From Pseudomonadota bacterium (GTDB taxonomy: Bacteria > Pseudomonadota > Gammaproteobacteria > JAADHS01): DNA of 64,000 bases. Of this stretch, positions 1 to 9,262 are shown piece after piece. A model generated the notes under the pieces. That model had not been told where the DNA came from, ran no database searches, and saw nothing but the letters and a program-made list of their open reading frames with translations. Position 1 is the first letter of the stretch; each line of letters opens with the position of its first letter. Where the stretch lies: assembly GCA_021821045.1 (NCBI GenBank), contig JAKACW010000010.1:20537-84536 (forward strand), given 5' to 3'. The position numbers and the translations under genes are program-made.

Positions 1-1
1 C

Positions 2-1000
2 GTCGACAAAGACTATGGCTGCGGCGACCCTTCCCGTTACGTTCGCGAGGGTGACGTAGTGCTCGATCTGGGCAGCGGCGCCGGCAAGATCTGCTACATG
101 GCGGCGCAACTCGTCGGCGAATCGGGCCACGTTATCGGCATCGACATGAACGACGACATGCTCGCCCTAGCGCGCAAGTATCAGGCGGACATGGCCGCAA
201 AACTTGGCGGCAACCGCGTGCGCTTCGTCAAGGGATACATTCAGGATCTGGCGTTGAGCGTGGACGCGCTGGACCACTACCTAAAAGACCATCCCGTGCG
301 CAACAGTCATGACATGGCGCGGGTGGAATCCTGGAAACAGCGTCAACGCCACGAGGAACCGTTGATCAAAAGCGATTCCGTCGATCTCGTCATTTCCAAC
401 TGCGTGCTCAACCTTGTCGGCGATCACGAGAAAGAGCAACTGCTGCGGGAAATTTTTCGAGTCCTAAAACCCGGCGGGCGAGTGGCCATCTCGGATATCG
501 TCAGCGACGAGCCCGTGCCGCAGCATCTGAAGGACGATCCCGAACTGTGGAGCGGCTGCATTTCCGGTGCGTTCCACGAGAGCGGGTTTGCCCAAGCGTT
601 TCGCGACGCGGGGTTTCAATGCATCAGCTACGACAAATGGGACGAAAAACCTTGGCAGGTGGTCGAAGGCATCGAGTTCCGCTCCGTCACCCTGACCGCG
701 GTAAAGGGCGATCCCGCGGAGTGCCTCGACTACGGGCACGCGGTGATTTATCGCGGCCCGTTTGTCTCCGTGACCGACGATGAGGGCCATGTTTTCTACC
801 GCGGCGAACGTATGGCGGTGTGCGAGCGCACATTCCGGTTTGTCACCGAGGGACCACTCAAGAACGATTTTATCGGCATTGCGCCCAGCAAACGCGGCGA
901 ACCTCGTCCTTGGTGCGCGCCCGAAGGCACCCGCCGTCCGGCGTCCGAAACCAAAGGCGGCCTGGTGAGCGGGGTGTGCGGGAGCACGAGTTGTTGCTGA
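2..1000 (+). CDS. arsM: Arsenite S-adenosylmethionine methyltransferase (5' end cut by window)
   Basis: Methylates arsenite using SAM. The reading frame is open from base 2, before any usable start codon, so the N-terminus lies outside the window. All three conserved ArsM cysteines are visible: in YGCGDP near the left edge, in SNCVLNL and in SGCISGA. The SAM-binding motif LDLGSGAGK follows the first cysteine directly. The C-terminal extension ends CGSTSCC, a cysteine-rich tail seen in many bacterial ArsM proteins. The next gene is a TIGR04282-type glycosyltransferase, so the pair probably belongs to arsenosugar synthesis rather than simple arsenic volatilisation. The radical-SAM partner arsS is not in view and may lie upstream. 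Confidence 0.93.
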   Translation, partial: VDKDYGCGDPSRYVREGDVVLDLGSGAGKICYMAAQLVGESGHVIGIDMNDDMLALARKYQADMAAKLGGNRVRFVKGYIQDLALSVDALDHYLKDHPVRNSHDMARVESWKQRQRHEEPLIKSDSVDLVISNCVLNLVGDHEKEQLLREIFRVLKPGGRVAISDIVSDEPVPQHLKDDPELWSGCISGAFHESGFAQAFRDAGFQCISYDKWDEKPWQVVEGIEFRSVTLTAVKGDPAECLDYGHAVIYRGPFVSVTDDEGHVFYRGERMAVCERTFRFVTEGPLKNDFIGIAPSKRGEPRPWCAPEGTRRPASETKGGLVSGVCGSTSCC

Positions 1001-1015
1001 GTGCTGGCGCGGATT

Positions 1016-1094
1016 TGTGGGAGCGGATCATTCCGCGATGACTCGACGTCAACCACGATTCGAGCCGCGAATCGCGGAATAATCCGCTCCCACA
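1016..1094. repeat. REP-like inverted repeat
   Basis: Imperfect palindrome between arsM and the glycosyltransferase gene. The left arm is TGTGGGAGCGGATCATTCCG and the right arm its near complement, separated by about 30 bases. It belongs to the REP family dispersed through this window. Confidence 0.9.
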
Positions 1095-1113
1095 TCGGCC
1101 ACGTACTGGAACA

Positions 1114-1743
1114 ATGCTCTACCCCGACGCCCGCCTTCTGATTTTCGCCAAAGCGCCCGAGGCCGGCACGGTGAAAACCCGCCTGATTCCCGTCCTCGGC
1201 GCGCAAGGAGCCGCGGATCTCCAGCGTTCACTGATTCTGCATCAATTGCAGCAAGCCACTGCGTTGCCATTGTGTCCGGTCGAATTGTGGGTCGCGCCGG
1301 ATACGAGCCACGCGTTTTTTCGGCATTGTTCCGAGCAGTTCGGCGCGGCGCTGCGGCGCCAGGAAGGCCGCGACCTGGGCGAACGCATGGCGCACGCCAT
1401 CGACCACGGTCTGCGCTCGGCAAAATTCGTCTTGCTCATCGGAACCGACTGCCCAACATTGAGCGCCGAGCGACTCGATGAGGCGCTCGCGGCGCTAGAG
1501 GCGGGCAGCGACGCGGTGTTCATCCCGGCGGAGGACGGCGGCTACGTCGCGGTAGGCATGCGCCAGTCCGAGCCGGAGGTGTTCACCGATATTCCATGGG
1601 GAGGACCCGATGTCATGGCGCGCACCCGCGAACGATTGAAATCGTGCAGGCTGAATTGGCTCGAGCTCGAGCCGTTGTGGGACGTCGACCGCCCGGAGGA
1701 TCTGGCTCGCCTGGAGCATATCGCCCTGGATGTTCCATCGTAA
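1114..1743 (+). CDS. TIGR04282 / DUF2064 arsenosugar biosynthesis glycosyltransferase
   Basis: A 209-residue GT-A-like nucleotidyl/glycosyl transferase of the DUF2064 family (also called rSAM/selenodomain-associated transferase 1). The N-terminal signature IFAKAPEAGTVKTRL, the central GTDCPTL and the DGGYVAVG motif are all present, and the length is typical. It follows arsM by 113 bp, mostly REP sequence. In characterised arsenosugar loci this family sits with arsM and the radical-SAM enzyme arsS and is proposed to transfer the sugar moiety. The sugar donor cannot be read from sequence. Confidence 0.88.
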   Translation: MLYPDARLLIFAKAPEAGTVKTRLIPVLGAQGAADLQRSLILHQLQQATALPLCPVELWVAPDTSHAFFRHCSEQFGAALRRQEGRDLGERMAHAIDHGLRSAKFVLLIGTDCPTLSAERLDEALAALEAGSDAVFIPAEDGGYVAVGMRQSEPEVFTDIPWGGPDVMARTRERLKSCRLNWLELEPLWDVDRPEDLARLEHIALDVPS

Positions 1744-1803
1744 ACGCCGCTGCGTCCGCGCCTGATCCGACCACCGAGTGCGGCTTCGACCGGATGCCCC
1801 TGC

Positions 1804-4284
1804 TTACTGGGGTTCCCGTACTGCCGGCTCGGATCGGCTCGTGGATCGAAGCCATTCCTTGGTGCGCTGAAACGCGTCACCCAGTTGGAGCACCCGCTCC
1901 AGCGCGCCGGAAACCTCGCCCTTTGCGACCCGCTGTTCCAACTCGCCGGCCAGGCGATGCATGCGTGTCGCACCGACCGTCGCGCTGATTCCCTTTAGCG
2001 CATGACTCACTGTCTGCAGCGTCGCGGCATCGCCTGAACGCGCCGCTTGTTCCAGCACTCGAATCTTTTCCTCGCCGTTGGCGATAAAGCTGGCGACCAC
2101 CGCGGGCGCCTGCGCTCCCATCAACTTTTCGAACTTCGCGTACCGCATTGCGCTGCACAATTCGGGGTCACCAGGCATCCGGGGTCGCGACACACCCTCG
2201 GTCCGCAAAACCGGCGCCGGCCGCGCATCTCGCAGCCACTTGACCACTCGATCGCGCAGCACGGCTTCATCAACTGGTTTGGGAATGAAGTCGTCCATCC
2301 CCGCATCGGCGCACTTCTGCCGTTCCACTTTGAATACACTCGCCGTCAAAGCGATGATTGGGATATGCACCCCCGGACGTTCTCGCGCACGAATTTTTCT
2401 CGTCGCCTCATAGCCGTCCATGACGGGCATTTGGCAGTCCATCAAAATCAGGTCGTAGCGATCCTCGTCGAGTCGTCGCAATGCTTCCTCGCCGTTATTG
2501 GCGACGTCAACGTCGAGTCCGAGCGGCTCCAGCAGCGTCTTAACGACGATCTGGTTGAAATCCACGTCTTCCACCAGCAACACCCGACCGCTGATTGCCA
2601 GTGGCAGTGCGTCGTCGGCGCCAATGTCCAGCGACTCCGGGGCGACATCCTGTGCAAGTGCGAAGGGAACCGAGAACCAGAACGTCGAGCCCTCTCCCGC
2701 AGCGCTGATCAGACCGATCTCGCCGCCCATTAATTCCACCAGACGCTTGCAGATAGCCAAACCGAGGCCGGAGCCGCCATATTTCCGGGTCGTCGACGCA
2801 TCAACCTGAGAGAATGAATCGAAAAGCCGTGTTTGTCCCGCCCGCGGGATGCCGATACCCGTGTCCGTGACCGCGACGCGCAGGGTCGCCCGATCCGGGT
2901 GACGCGCAATCACCGCGATCTCCACGCGCACACTCCCCGCGTCAGTGAACTTGATCGCATTGCCGACCAAATTCAGCACGACCTGGCGCACCCGCCCGGG
3001 ATCGCCCACAACCTGGCGTGGACAGTCAGCCGCACAATGCAGCACCAGATCGAGTCGCTTCGCCGCGGCCTGCTCCGAGTACAACTCCACCACGTCGGAG
3101 ACGGTCTGCCGCAAGCTAAACGCCGTCCGCTCGAGCTCCAGCCGCCCCGCCTCGATCTTCGAAAAATCGAGAATATCGCTCAGCACAGTCAGTAGCGCCT
3201 TGCCGGAGCGAAGGATGGTGTCGACGTACTTGCGCTGATTGGCGTCGAGCGGCGTCTTACCCAACACCTGGGCCATGCCCAACACGCCGTTCATCGGGGT
3301 GCGAATCTCGTGGGACATCGTCGCCATGAATTCGCTCTTCATCCGCGCCAGCGCAAGGGCGGCGTCACGGGCCTCGCGCAATTCGCTTTCGGCACGCCTT
3401 TGTTCGGTGATATCGCGCACCACGCCCATATATCTGGGCTGACCCGGACGACCCACCTCGCAAATGGCCAAATCCATCGGAAACACTGTGCCGTCCTTGC
3501 GGCAACCTTCCACTTCCCGTCCAATGCCCACGATACGAGCGATGCCGGTGATTTGGTAATTGTGGATATAGCTGTCGTGATTCTCGCGGTGAGGCGCGGG
3601 CATCAACATGCTCACATTGCGGCCAAGCATTTCGCCGCGATCGAATCCGAACATCCGCGCGGCGGCGGGATTGACCGACTCCATGACGCCGAACTGGTTT
3701 ATGGTGATCACGCCGTCGATCATGTTGTCGAGAATCGACTGGGTATGCTCGGATTGGGTGCGCAGCGCGATTTCCGAAGCTTTTCGTTCCGAGTGCAGGC
3801 GGACCTGGTTGATTTCGTCGTCGACACAGTCGGCCAAATCGCGCAAGATCCGGCACTGCGCATCCGAGAGGGTGCGCGGCTTGGAATCGATGATGCACAA
3901 CGTGCCGATGCGGTACCCGTCCGCGGTGCTCAGCGGCGCGCCGGCATAGAAGCGAATGTACGGCGGGCCGATCACAAAAGGATTGTCGGCGAAACGCGTA
4001 TCGAGCGCCGCATCGGGCACTTGGAGAATTGCGCCGCCCAATATCGCATGACCGCAGAAGGAGACATCGCGCCCGGAGTCGCAAGCCTCCAATCCCTGTC
4101 GGGACTTGAACCACTGACGTTGCTCGTCCACCAGCGAGACCAAGGCGATCTCGACGTCAAAAACACTGCGCGCCAACCGGGTCAGGCGATCGAAACGCTC
4201 CTCGGGCGGAGTGTCGAGAATGGACAGGCCCCGCAATGCGGTCAAGCGTAGCGCTTCATCATCAGGAATAGGTGGAGTCTGCAT
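1804..4284 (-). CDS. Hybrid sensor histidine kinase (GAF-PAS-HisKA-HATPase-REC-Hpt)
   Basis: An 826-residue phosphorelay kinase with no obvious membrane segment. Order: GAF-like domain (about 25-155), PAS domain (about 175-295), dimerisation domain with phospho-acceptor His325 in [11 protein letters not shown], ATPase domain with N box near 443 and GGSGLGLAI near 503, receiver domain with phospho-acceptor Asp616 in [13 protein letters not shown], and a C-terminal Hpt domain with His761 in SHALKGI. All relay residues are intact, so a complete His-Asp-His relay is expected, passing phosphate to a separate response regulator that is not nearby. The gene stands alone, and the weak Shine-Dalgarno makes the start only moderately certain. 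Confidence 0.92.
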   Translation of the reverse strand: MQTPPIPDDEALRLTALRGLSILDTPPEERFDRLTRLARSVFDVEIALVSLVDEQRQWFKSRQGLEACDSGRDVSFCGHAILGGAILQVPDAALDTRFADNPFVIGPPYIRFYAGAPLSTADGYRIGTLCIIDSKPRTLSDAQCRILRDLADCVDDEINQVRLHSERKASEIALRTQSEHTQSILDNMIDGVITINQFGVMESVNPAAARMFGFDRGEMLGRNVSMLMPAPHRENHDSYIHNYQITGIARIVGIGREVEGCRKDGTVFPMDLAICEVGRPGQPRYMGVVRDITEQRRAESELREARDAALALARMKSEFMATMSHEIRTPMNGVLGMAQVLGKTPLDANQRKYVDTILRSGKALLTVLSDILDFSKIEAGRLELERTAFSLRQTVSDVVELYSEQAAAKRLDLVLHCAADCPRQVVGDPGRVRQVVLNLVGNAIKFTDAGSVRVEIAVIARHPDRATLRVAVTDTGIGIPRAGQTRLFDSFSQVDASTTRKYGGSGLGLAICKRLVELMGGEIGLISAAGEGSTFWFSVPFALAQDVAPESLDIGADDALPLAISGRVLLVEDVDFNQIVVKTLLEPLGLDVDVANNGEEALRRLDEDRYDLILMDCQMPVMDGYEATRKIRARERPGVHIPIIALTASVFKVERQKCADAGMDDFIPKPVDEAVLRDRVVKWLRDARPAPVLRTEGVSRPRMPGDPELCSAMRYAKFEKLMGAQAPAVVASFIANGEEKIRVLEQAARSGDAATLQTVSHALKGISATVGATRMHRLAGELEQRVAKGEVSGALERVLQLGDAFQRTKEWLRSTSRSEPAVREPQ

Positions 4285-4494
4285 TGTTCGCCGCTGGCGC
4301 CGCCGCGGAGCGAGCCAAGTTTCCTTTTACTGTCGGATGGTGATGATCCCTTTGAGATATGATTCGACCGAAGGAATCTTTCCTAAACAGCTCGCCCGCC
4401 AACGGACGCGGCATCAGAGAAAAGTTACAGACCGGAAACAACGAACACGGCATTTTCGGGTGTCCTCACGCCGATCCATCCGCAACCGCGCCGA

Positions 4495-6903
4495 TCAGTT
4501 TGGTTGATTCATCACTTCGAATACCTGCTCAGCGATCACGCGTTCGCCTTCCAGCAGTTGCGCGGCCCACTGACCCGCTGCACGGTCGATGCTCGGATCC
4601 ATGACGATCCATGTTTTCGGCCACTGCGGCCTGACCCCATGCTCGCCGGTATAGTACAAACCGCTCGGAGAGCGCCAACGGTACGTTAGGTAACTCATGT
4701 GTTTCGGCGGCGTCCACTCCACGGCCATGACCGGCCGATGCTCGCCTCCCACGACAGGCGCTGCAAGGAACTCCCGTTCCGGTGCTGTCCCGTCGCCGGT
4801 GAAATATCCAACCGTCAGCGAGCGCGGCTCAGGCGCTGTCGTCGCCACTTTCGCGCGCAGCGGTACTGCACGATGGACACGAAACTCTTCCGCAGCAAGC
4901 ACGCGCCCGTCGCCGGACGTCTTGACCAGCAAGGCCCAGCGGCCTTCCGCCATAGGCAGGCCGAAGGCCGGAATCATATAGCTATGAGTCCAGCCGGGAT
5001 CGCCGGTCAGTTGAAAATGGCCACGCTCGTTGGAGGGAGACAACCACTCGAAAGACAAGTCGATCGCGTCAGTGCTCGGCACGCCGTGGATAAAGGCCAC
5101 GATGGGTTCGCGCGGATTAAACCAGTTGCCCCATTCGAATTCACCGGAGAGATCAACGCTGCCCATCGAACCGATGCGCAGCATCTTCGGACCGGGCGTG
5201 TTCAAGAACGCCGGCCGCCACCACTGTGCTTGGTAATGCACGAACTCGCTGCCCGGGGGCGCGCGCAGAAAACCTTCCCGCGCATACCACACGCCGAGTA
5301 AGCGGTCGTAGTAGCGCAGACGATTAGGAAAGTGCCTGCTGAAATCCCGTTCTTGGAATGGATCGCGCTGGATATGGAACAAGGCCTGCTCCGTGCCCCA
5401 CGCATTCGCGGTATATTGCCATTCGCCGTCGATCACCGACCAGGCGCGCAAGGTCGGATCGCCGTGCACAAAATAGAGCAGTTGCTGCGGCCACCGCGGC
5501 GCCAGCATGTCGCGCCCCGCCGGCGTTGCTTGGCCCGCCATGGTCGCCAGGGTGCGCACCAAGTCATCCTCACCCGCTTGGCGCGGCGTCGTCAGCGGCG
5601 TGCCCAGCCGATCGGGAAAGTGCATCAACAAAAACCCCTGAAGTTGCGCCAACGCCAGCGGCCGTTCAGGCTCCGCGTCGGCATAGTGGCCGCTGACCAT
5701 GATCACCGTTTGGTCTGCGTCGCCTATCTGCCGATTGCGGCCTTCCACGGCGCCGACGACCGTCGCCAGCGTCGCCATCTGAGGCAAGACATTGCACTGC
5801 TCCAGTTGGGATATATCAAGATAGGCCACAACGCTTTTCTCAGATGAAACGTGTTCGGACCACCAGTCATCGATAGCCGACGTCGCGGCTTGCCGGTCGA
5901 CGCAGTCGCCGCCGGCAGGTGCGGCGTTAGCGACATCGAACTCGACGATGCGATAGCCCGACAGGGCGTCCCGCAAACGCGACGCGATCGCCCGCGGCGC
6001 CCGGCCATAGAGAAATTTTTCGAATACAATGCCTCCCGCCAGAAGTCGGTTTAAGCCCGCGTGTTGACTGGCCAGTTCCGAGAACAAATCCAGAGGAACA
6101 TTCACTGTGCCCGTCTCGATCCAGACAATGCGCCGCGGCCCGCCGTCGACCAACGCCAGCGGCGGGTCGCGCAAGTATTCGCTCAACGGATCGGCGTCGT
6201 CGGGCAACGTGCCATAGCGCAGGCTTCGAACGTTGACCGGATGGGGGCGGTGCCACGGCATGTCCCGTTGCGCGACGGCGCGATAAATGGGCATGACCAG
6301 CGGGTGTTCATTGACTTGATGCAAGGGCAGACGCAGCGCGCCCCAAACATTCACCGCCGCAAATGCCGCCACCGCCACGTAGAACGACGGCCGCCGCAGC
6401 CCAGCGACCAAGTGAACGGTGAAGTCCAACACTCGGGGAACATCGTCGCGCCACAACACGCGGTAAACGTAGTACGTCACCACCGCCAGGCCGACGAAAC
6501 TCGCCAACGCGGCTGCGTCCACCGCGCCGAAGACGACCAGCAAAAACGCCTCGACGCCGAGACCTTCGTCCACCAGCGCGGGCGAGAAATGTTCGTAGAA
6601 GCGGCCAAAAATTTGCTGGTCAATGATGAGCGCCAGATTCAACGCCAGGAATGTAACGAAGTAGACCGCGCGCCCCACCGCGCCCAGGAGGATCAACGCG
6701 CCCGCCACCGCCACTACCGCGACCATCACCCAGGTCGATGGCTGCGCGAACGGAAGCAGCAATAGCGAAAGCGCCACCGAGCCATCCGGCGGAACCGGGG
6801 CATGTACCACCATGCTGACCGCCTGCACCCACAGCCCGAACACGCCATGGCCGAGGCCAACCGTTACCCCCTTATCCACCCAGTCCTTGGCGGACGATGC
6901 CAT
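4495..6903 (-). CDS. Membrane protein with degenerate sulfatase / alkaline-phosphatase-fold domain
   Basis: About 802 residues. The first 220 contain roughly five hydrophobic membrane segments. A large periplasmic part follows whose beginning (IVWIETGTVNVPLDLF, then GLNRLLAGGIVFEKF) mirrors the start of LTA-synthase/YejM-type sulfatase domains. The usual C-terminal SDHG metal-binding motif is replaced by VSGHYAD, so the catalytic metal site looks incomplete and the domain may be non-hydrolytic. A further 200 residues are predicted beta-rich. The start at 6903 is chosen for the AAGGAT seven bases upstream; in-frame TTG (6963) and ATG (6954) starts also exist. The gene diverges from the ABC exporter. 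No specific function is claimed. Confidence 0.75.
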   Translation of the reverse strand: MASSAKDWVDKGVTVGLGHGVFGLWVQAVSMVVHAPVPPDGSVALSLLLLPFAQPSTWVMVAVVAVAGALILLGAVGRAVYFVTFLALNLALIIDQQIFGRFYEHFSPALVDEGLGVEAFLLVVFGAVDAAALASFVGLAVVTYYVYRVLWRDDVPRVLDFTVHLVAGLRRPSFYVAVAAFAAVNVWGALRLPLHQVNEHPLVMPIYRAVAQRDMPWHRPHPVNVRSLRYGTLPDDADPLSEYLRDPPLALVDGGPRRIVWIETGTVNVPLDLFSELASQHAGLNRLLAGGIVFEKFLYGRAPRAIASRLRDALSGYRIVEFDVANAAPAGGDCVDRQAATSAIDDWWSEHVSSEKSVVAYLDISQLEQCNVLPQMATLATVVGAVEGRNRQIGDADQTVIMVSGHYADAEPERPLALAQLQGFLLMHFPDRLGTPLTTPRQAGEDDLVRTLATMAGQATPAGRDMLAPRWPQQLLYFVHGDPTLRAWSVIDGEWQYTANAWGTEQALFHIQRDPFQERDFSRHFPNRLRYYDRLLGVWYAREGFLRAPPGSEFVHYQAQWWRPAFLNTPGPKMLRIGSMGSVDLSGEFEWGNWFNPREPIVAFIHGVPSTDAIDLSFEWLSPSNERGHFQLTGDPGWTHSYMIPAFGLPMAEGRWALLVKTSGDGRVLAAEEFRVHRAVPLRAKVATTAPEPRSLTVGYFTGDGTAPEREFLAAPVVGGEHRPVMAVEWTPPKHMSYLTYRWRSPSGLYYTGEHGVRPQWPKTWIVMDPSIDRAAGQWAAQLLEGERVIAEQVFEVMNQPN

Positions 6904-7031
6904 TGGCGATCCTTGCAGTGCCGGTCCGAAACGAGTTACTCGCGATTTTGTCATTTTAGACAAAGAGATAGTAAAGTAGAAATCCGGATATCTGGCCGCG
7001 GCTCATGCCGCGACAACGAGGTTCCCAAATA

Positions 7032-8792
7032 ATGAAAACAAGCAAAGGGCCGTTTCTGGCATGGCAACGGCGGATCATCACCCGGTTCCTGACCGAAATC
7101 CGGCCCGACCAAGGGAAACTGCTCGCCCTCGCGCTGCTGAGCTTGGTCATGACGGCAGCCAACACGTCGCTGATCTGGATGATCGGCAGCGCCGTTTCCG
7201 CGATCGCCGCAGGCCGTTTCGAGGAATTGAATCACACCTTGCTGATCATCGCCGGCATTGTCCTGGTCGCGCAGGTCATGCGCTTCATCTATGCTTTTCA
7301 CTTGCAGCGCATATCCCTGCGTTTCGTCGATCGCGTGCGTGGCCGGCTGCTCAACCACGTCATGTCCCTGTCGTTTCCCATCATGCAAACGTTTGCCAAG
7401 GGCGATTTAATGACCCGTCTTTCCGGCAACGTCACCCGGCTGCTAACGTTTTTCGTCAACGCCCCGTTGAATTTTCTTTCCAACGTGGTGATCGTCGTCG
7501 TCTATGCCTCGATGCTGTTTTGGATCGACTGGAAACTGGCTCTGATCGCTCTGGCGTTCGCGCCGCTGTTTTTTCTCGCCCAATTGTTCGTCGCACCACG
7601 GGCCGGCGAAGCGTCGCGCAGCCTCACCCGGGAGCGGGTCAAGCTGGTGTCAATGGAAGAGCAGGCGCTGGCCAATCTGCGCGGCATCAGCGCCTTTACC
7701 GGCGAGCCGGCCATTCGCGAGGTGCATCATCGGCAGTTCGACATGACCCGTTATTGGGCGCTCAAAGTGCGACGTATACGGGTGCTGAACAACGCCTTCA
7801 CGACGTTTCTGGTTTACGTGGCGGGCCTCACCATTGTGTTCAGCGGCATTTCCGGCGTGCAGTCCGGCCAAATGACGTTGGGCGCACTGGTCAGTTTTCT
7901 CATTTATCTGCGCTTCTCGATTTTCCCCATTCGCAACATCGCGCATATTCCCGTCAAACTGGAGGCAGATCGACCCGCCGCGGAACGGGTGATGGAGTTG
8001 TTGGACACGCCGCCCACCGTCGTCGACCGCCACCCCAACAACGCGCTGCAAGTCAGCCGCGGCAAAATCGAATTCCGCGATGTATCGTTCGGCTACCCAA
8101 ACACGCCGCAGCCAGTGCTGACGAACGTTTCGCATGTCATCCACGGCGGCGAATGTGTCGCGCTGGTGGGACCAAGCGGGTCGGGCAAGTCAACGTTCGC
8201 CAATCTGCTGCTCCGCTTCTACGATCCCCAACAAGGTGCGATCGCCATCGACGGCACCGATATCGGCACGGTGTCGCTTGTCTCGTTGCGCAGACAAATT
8301 TCGATCGTTTGGCAGGAGCCGTTCTTGATCGATGGCAGCTTGCGCGACAATCTGCGGCTCGCGCGCCCGGACGCCAGCGACGACCAAATCGCCGCGGCCT
8401 GCCAGGCCAGTTACTGCAGCGAGTTCATCGACAAATTAGATCGCGGGTTGGATACGATCATCGGCGTCCGCGGCGTCGCGCTTTCCGTCGGCCAACGACA
8501 GCGCATCGCCATCGCGCAAGCATTCCTACGGGATACGCCGATTCTTGTGCTCGACGAAGCCTCCTCGGCTTTGGATAGTCATTCGGAAAAGGTGATAAGC
8601 GAGGCGTTGCAGAAATTGCGCGAGGGCCGCACAACGTTGATCATCGCCCACCGTTACTCGTCAATTCGTGCTGCCGGTCGAATTCTATACTTCGCCGGTG
8701 ACGGAACCGTCGTGACGGGCACTCATGAAGAACTACTGCAGCGAATCGAACACTACGAACGCGCGGTGGCCTGGCAAACCGGCGGCCGTTAG
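7032..8792 (+). CDS. ABC exporter, fused permease-ATPase (MsbA-like family)
   Basis: A 586-residue half-transporter. The N-terminal 310 residues carry six predicted membrane helices. The ATPase domain has Walker A GPSGSGKST, Walker B ILVLDEASSALD and the H-loop IIAHRYSS. The signature motif reads LSVGQ instead of LSGGQ, a tolerated but less common variant. Such proteins work as homodimers or heterodimers that export lipids, drugs or peptides; the substrate cannot be deduced. The start at 7032 follows an upstream GAGG; an in-frame ATG at 7005 lacks a ribosome site. The next gene is the Ala-Pro microprotein on the opposite strand, beyond a hairpin terminator. Confidence 0.9.
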   Translation: MKTSKGPFLAWQRRIITRFLTEIRPDQGKLLALALLSLVMTAANTSLIWMIGSAVSAIAAGRFEELNHTLLIIAGIVLVAQVMRFIYAFHLQRISLRFVDRVRGRLLNHVMSLSFPIMQTFAKGDLMTRLSGNVTRLLTFFVNAPLNFLSNVVIVVVYASMLFWIDWKLALIALAFAPLFFLAQLFVAPRAGEASRSLTRERVKLVSMEEQALANLRGISAFTGEPAIREVHHRQFDMTRYWALKVRRIRVLNNAFTTFLVYVAGLTIVFSGISGVQSGQMTLGALVSFLIYLRFSIFPIRNIAHIPVKLEADRPAAERVMELLDTPPTVVDRHPNNALQVSRGKIEFRDVSFGYPNTPQPVLTNVSHVIHGGECVALVGPSGSGKSTFANLLLRFYDPQQGAIAIDGTDIGTVSLVSLRRQISIVWQEPFLIDGSLRDNLRLARPDASDDQIAAACQASYCSEFIDKLDRGLDTIIGVRGVALSVGQRQRIAIAQAFLRDTPILVLDEASSALDSHSEKVISEALQKLREGRTTLIIAHRYSSIRAAGRILYFAGDGTVVTGTHEELLQRIEHYERAVAWQTGGR

Positions 8793-8811
8793 TGGCCCGC
8801 CTTACCGTCGA

Positions 8812-8847
8812 AACGAAAAGGGCCACTGAAACGTGGCCCTTTTCGTT
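8812..8847. terminator. Bidirectional intrinsic terminator
   Basis: Perfect 15-bp inverted repeat (AACGAAAAGGGCCAC and its complement) with a six-base loop and a U-rich tract on either strand. It lies between the convergent ABC exporter and microprotein genes and can serve both. Confidence 0.88.
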
Positions 8848-8901
8848 GCCGGTCCCGAGATAACTCAGTACCCGCTCTTCTCTACCGCTCAACCTTGCAG
8901 C

Positions 8902-9069
8902 TTACATCCCGCCGCCATGTCCGCCGGCCGGGGGCGCCGGAGCGGGCGCCGGTCCAGGTGCGGGCGCAGGGGCCGGTGCAGGAGCTGGAGCTGGAGCGGG
9001 CGCCGGAGCGGGTCCAGGAGCGGGCGCCGGTGCTGCGCCGTGCCCCATTCCACCACCATGTCCACCCAT
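8902..9069 (-). CDS. 55-residue Gly/His-capped Ala-Pro repeat microprotein
   Basis: A short gene with an AGGAG Shine-Dalgarno seven bases before ATG and the terminator above just downstream. The product starts MGGHGGGMGHG, continues with an almost pure Ala-Pro run interrupted by two Gly (18 prolines, residues 14-47), and ends GGHGGGM. The same heptapeptide GGHGGGM therefore stands at both ends. There is no signal peptide, Cys, Lys, Arg, Tyr, Ser or Thr. A (Ala-Pro) stretch of this kind adopts an extended or polyproline-II-like shape, and the ends could bind metal through His and Met. It diverges from a prolyl-4-hydroxylase-like dioxygenase, which makes it a candidate substrate. I do not recognise a named family. 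A repetitive non-coding tract is the alternative, but start, RBS, stop and terminator all fit a gene. Confidence 0.75.
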   Translation of the reverse strand: MGGHGGGMGHGAAPAPAPGPAPAPAPAPAPAPAPAPAPGPAPAPAPPAGGHGGGM

Positions 9070-9262
9070 GTCGTTCTCCTTTGTACTGTGACTTCACTTG
9101 AATCGAGACTTTCGACTTGAAGGCCCGAGAATAGACTGAAGGGCACAGCCCCTTGTATTGGGTATTTTACCTACTGCAGGAGACCACGTATGCGCTGCGT
9201 TGACAACGCTGCGCCGATTTGGATACCGTCCAACTCTAAAACTACATTTTCGGCTGCAACAA

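Noticed and set aside
8889..9146. Two longer minus-strand ORFs covering the microprotein region in other frames
   Set aside because: They arise from the Ala-Pro repeat read out of frame (Arg/Pro- or Ser/Trp-rich), with no ribosome site; the 55-residue frame has RBS, start, stop and terminator.
9158..9262. Upstream extension of the SEC-C dioxygenase from a TTG codon
   Set aside because: The extension has no recognised domain or ribosome site, and the ATG at 9263 gives a protein starting shortly before the SEC-C knuckle.
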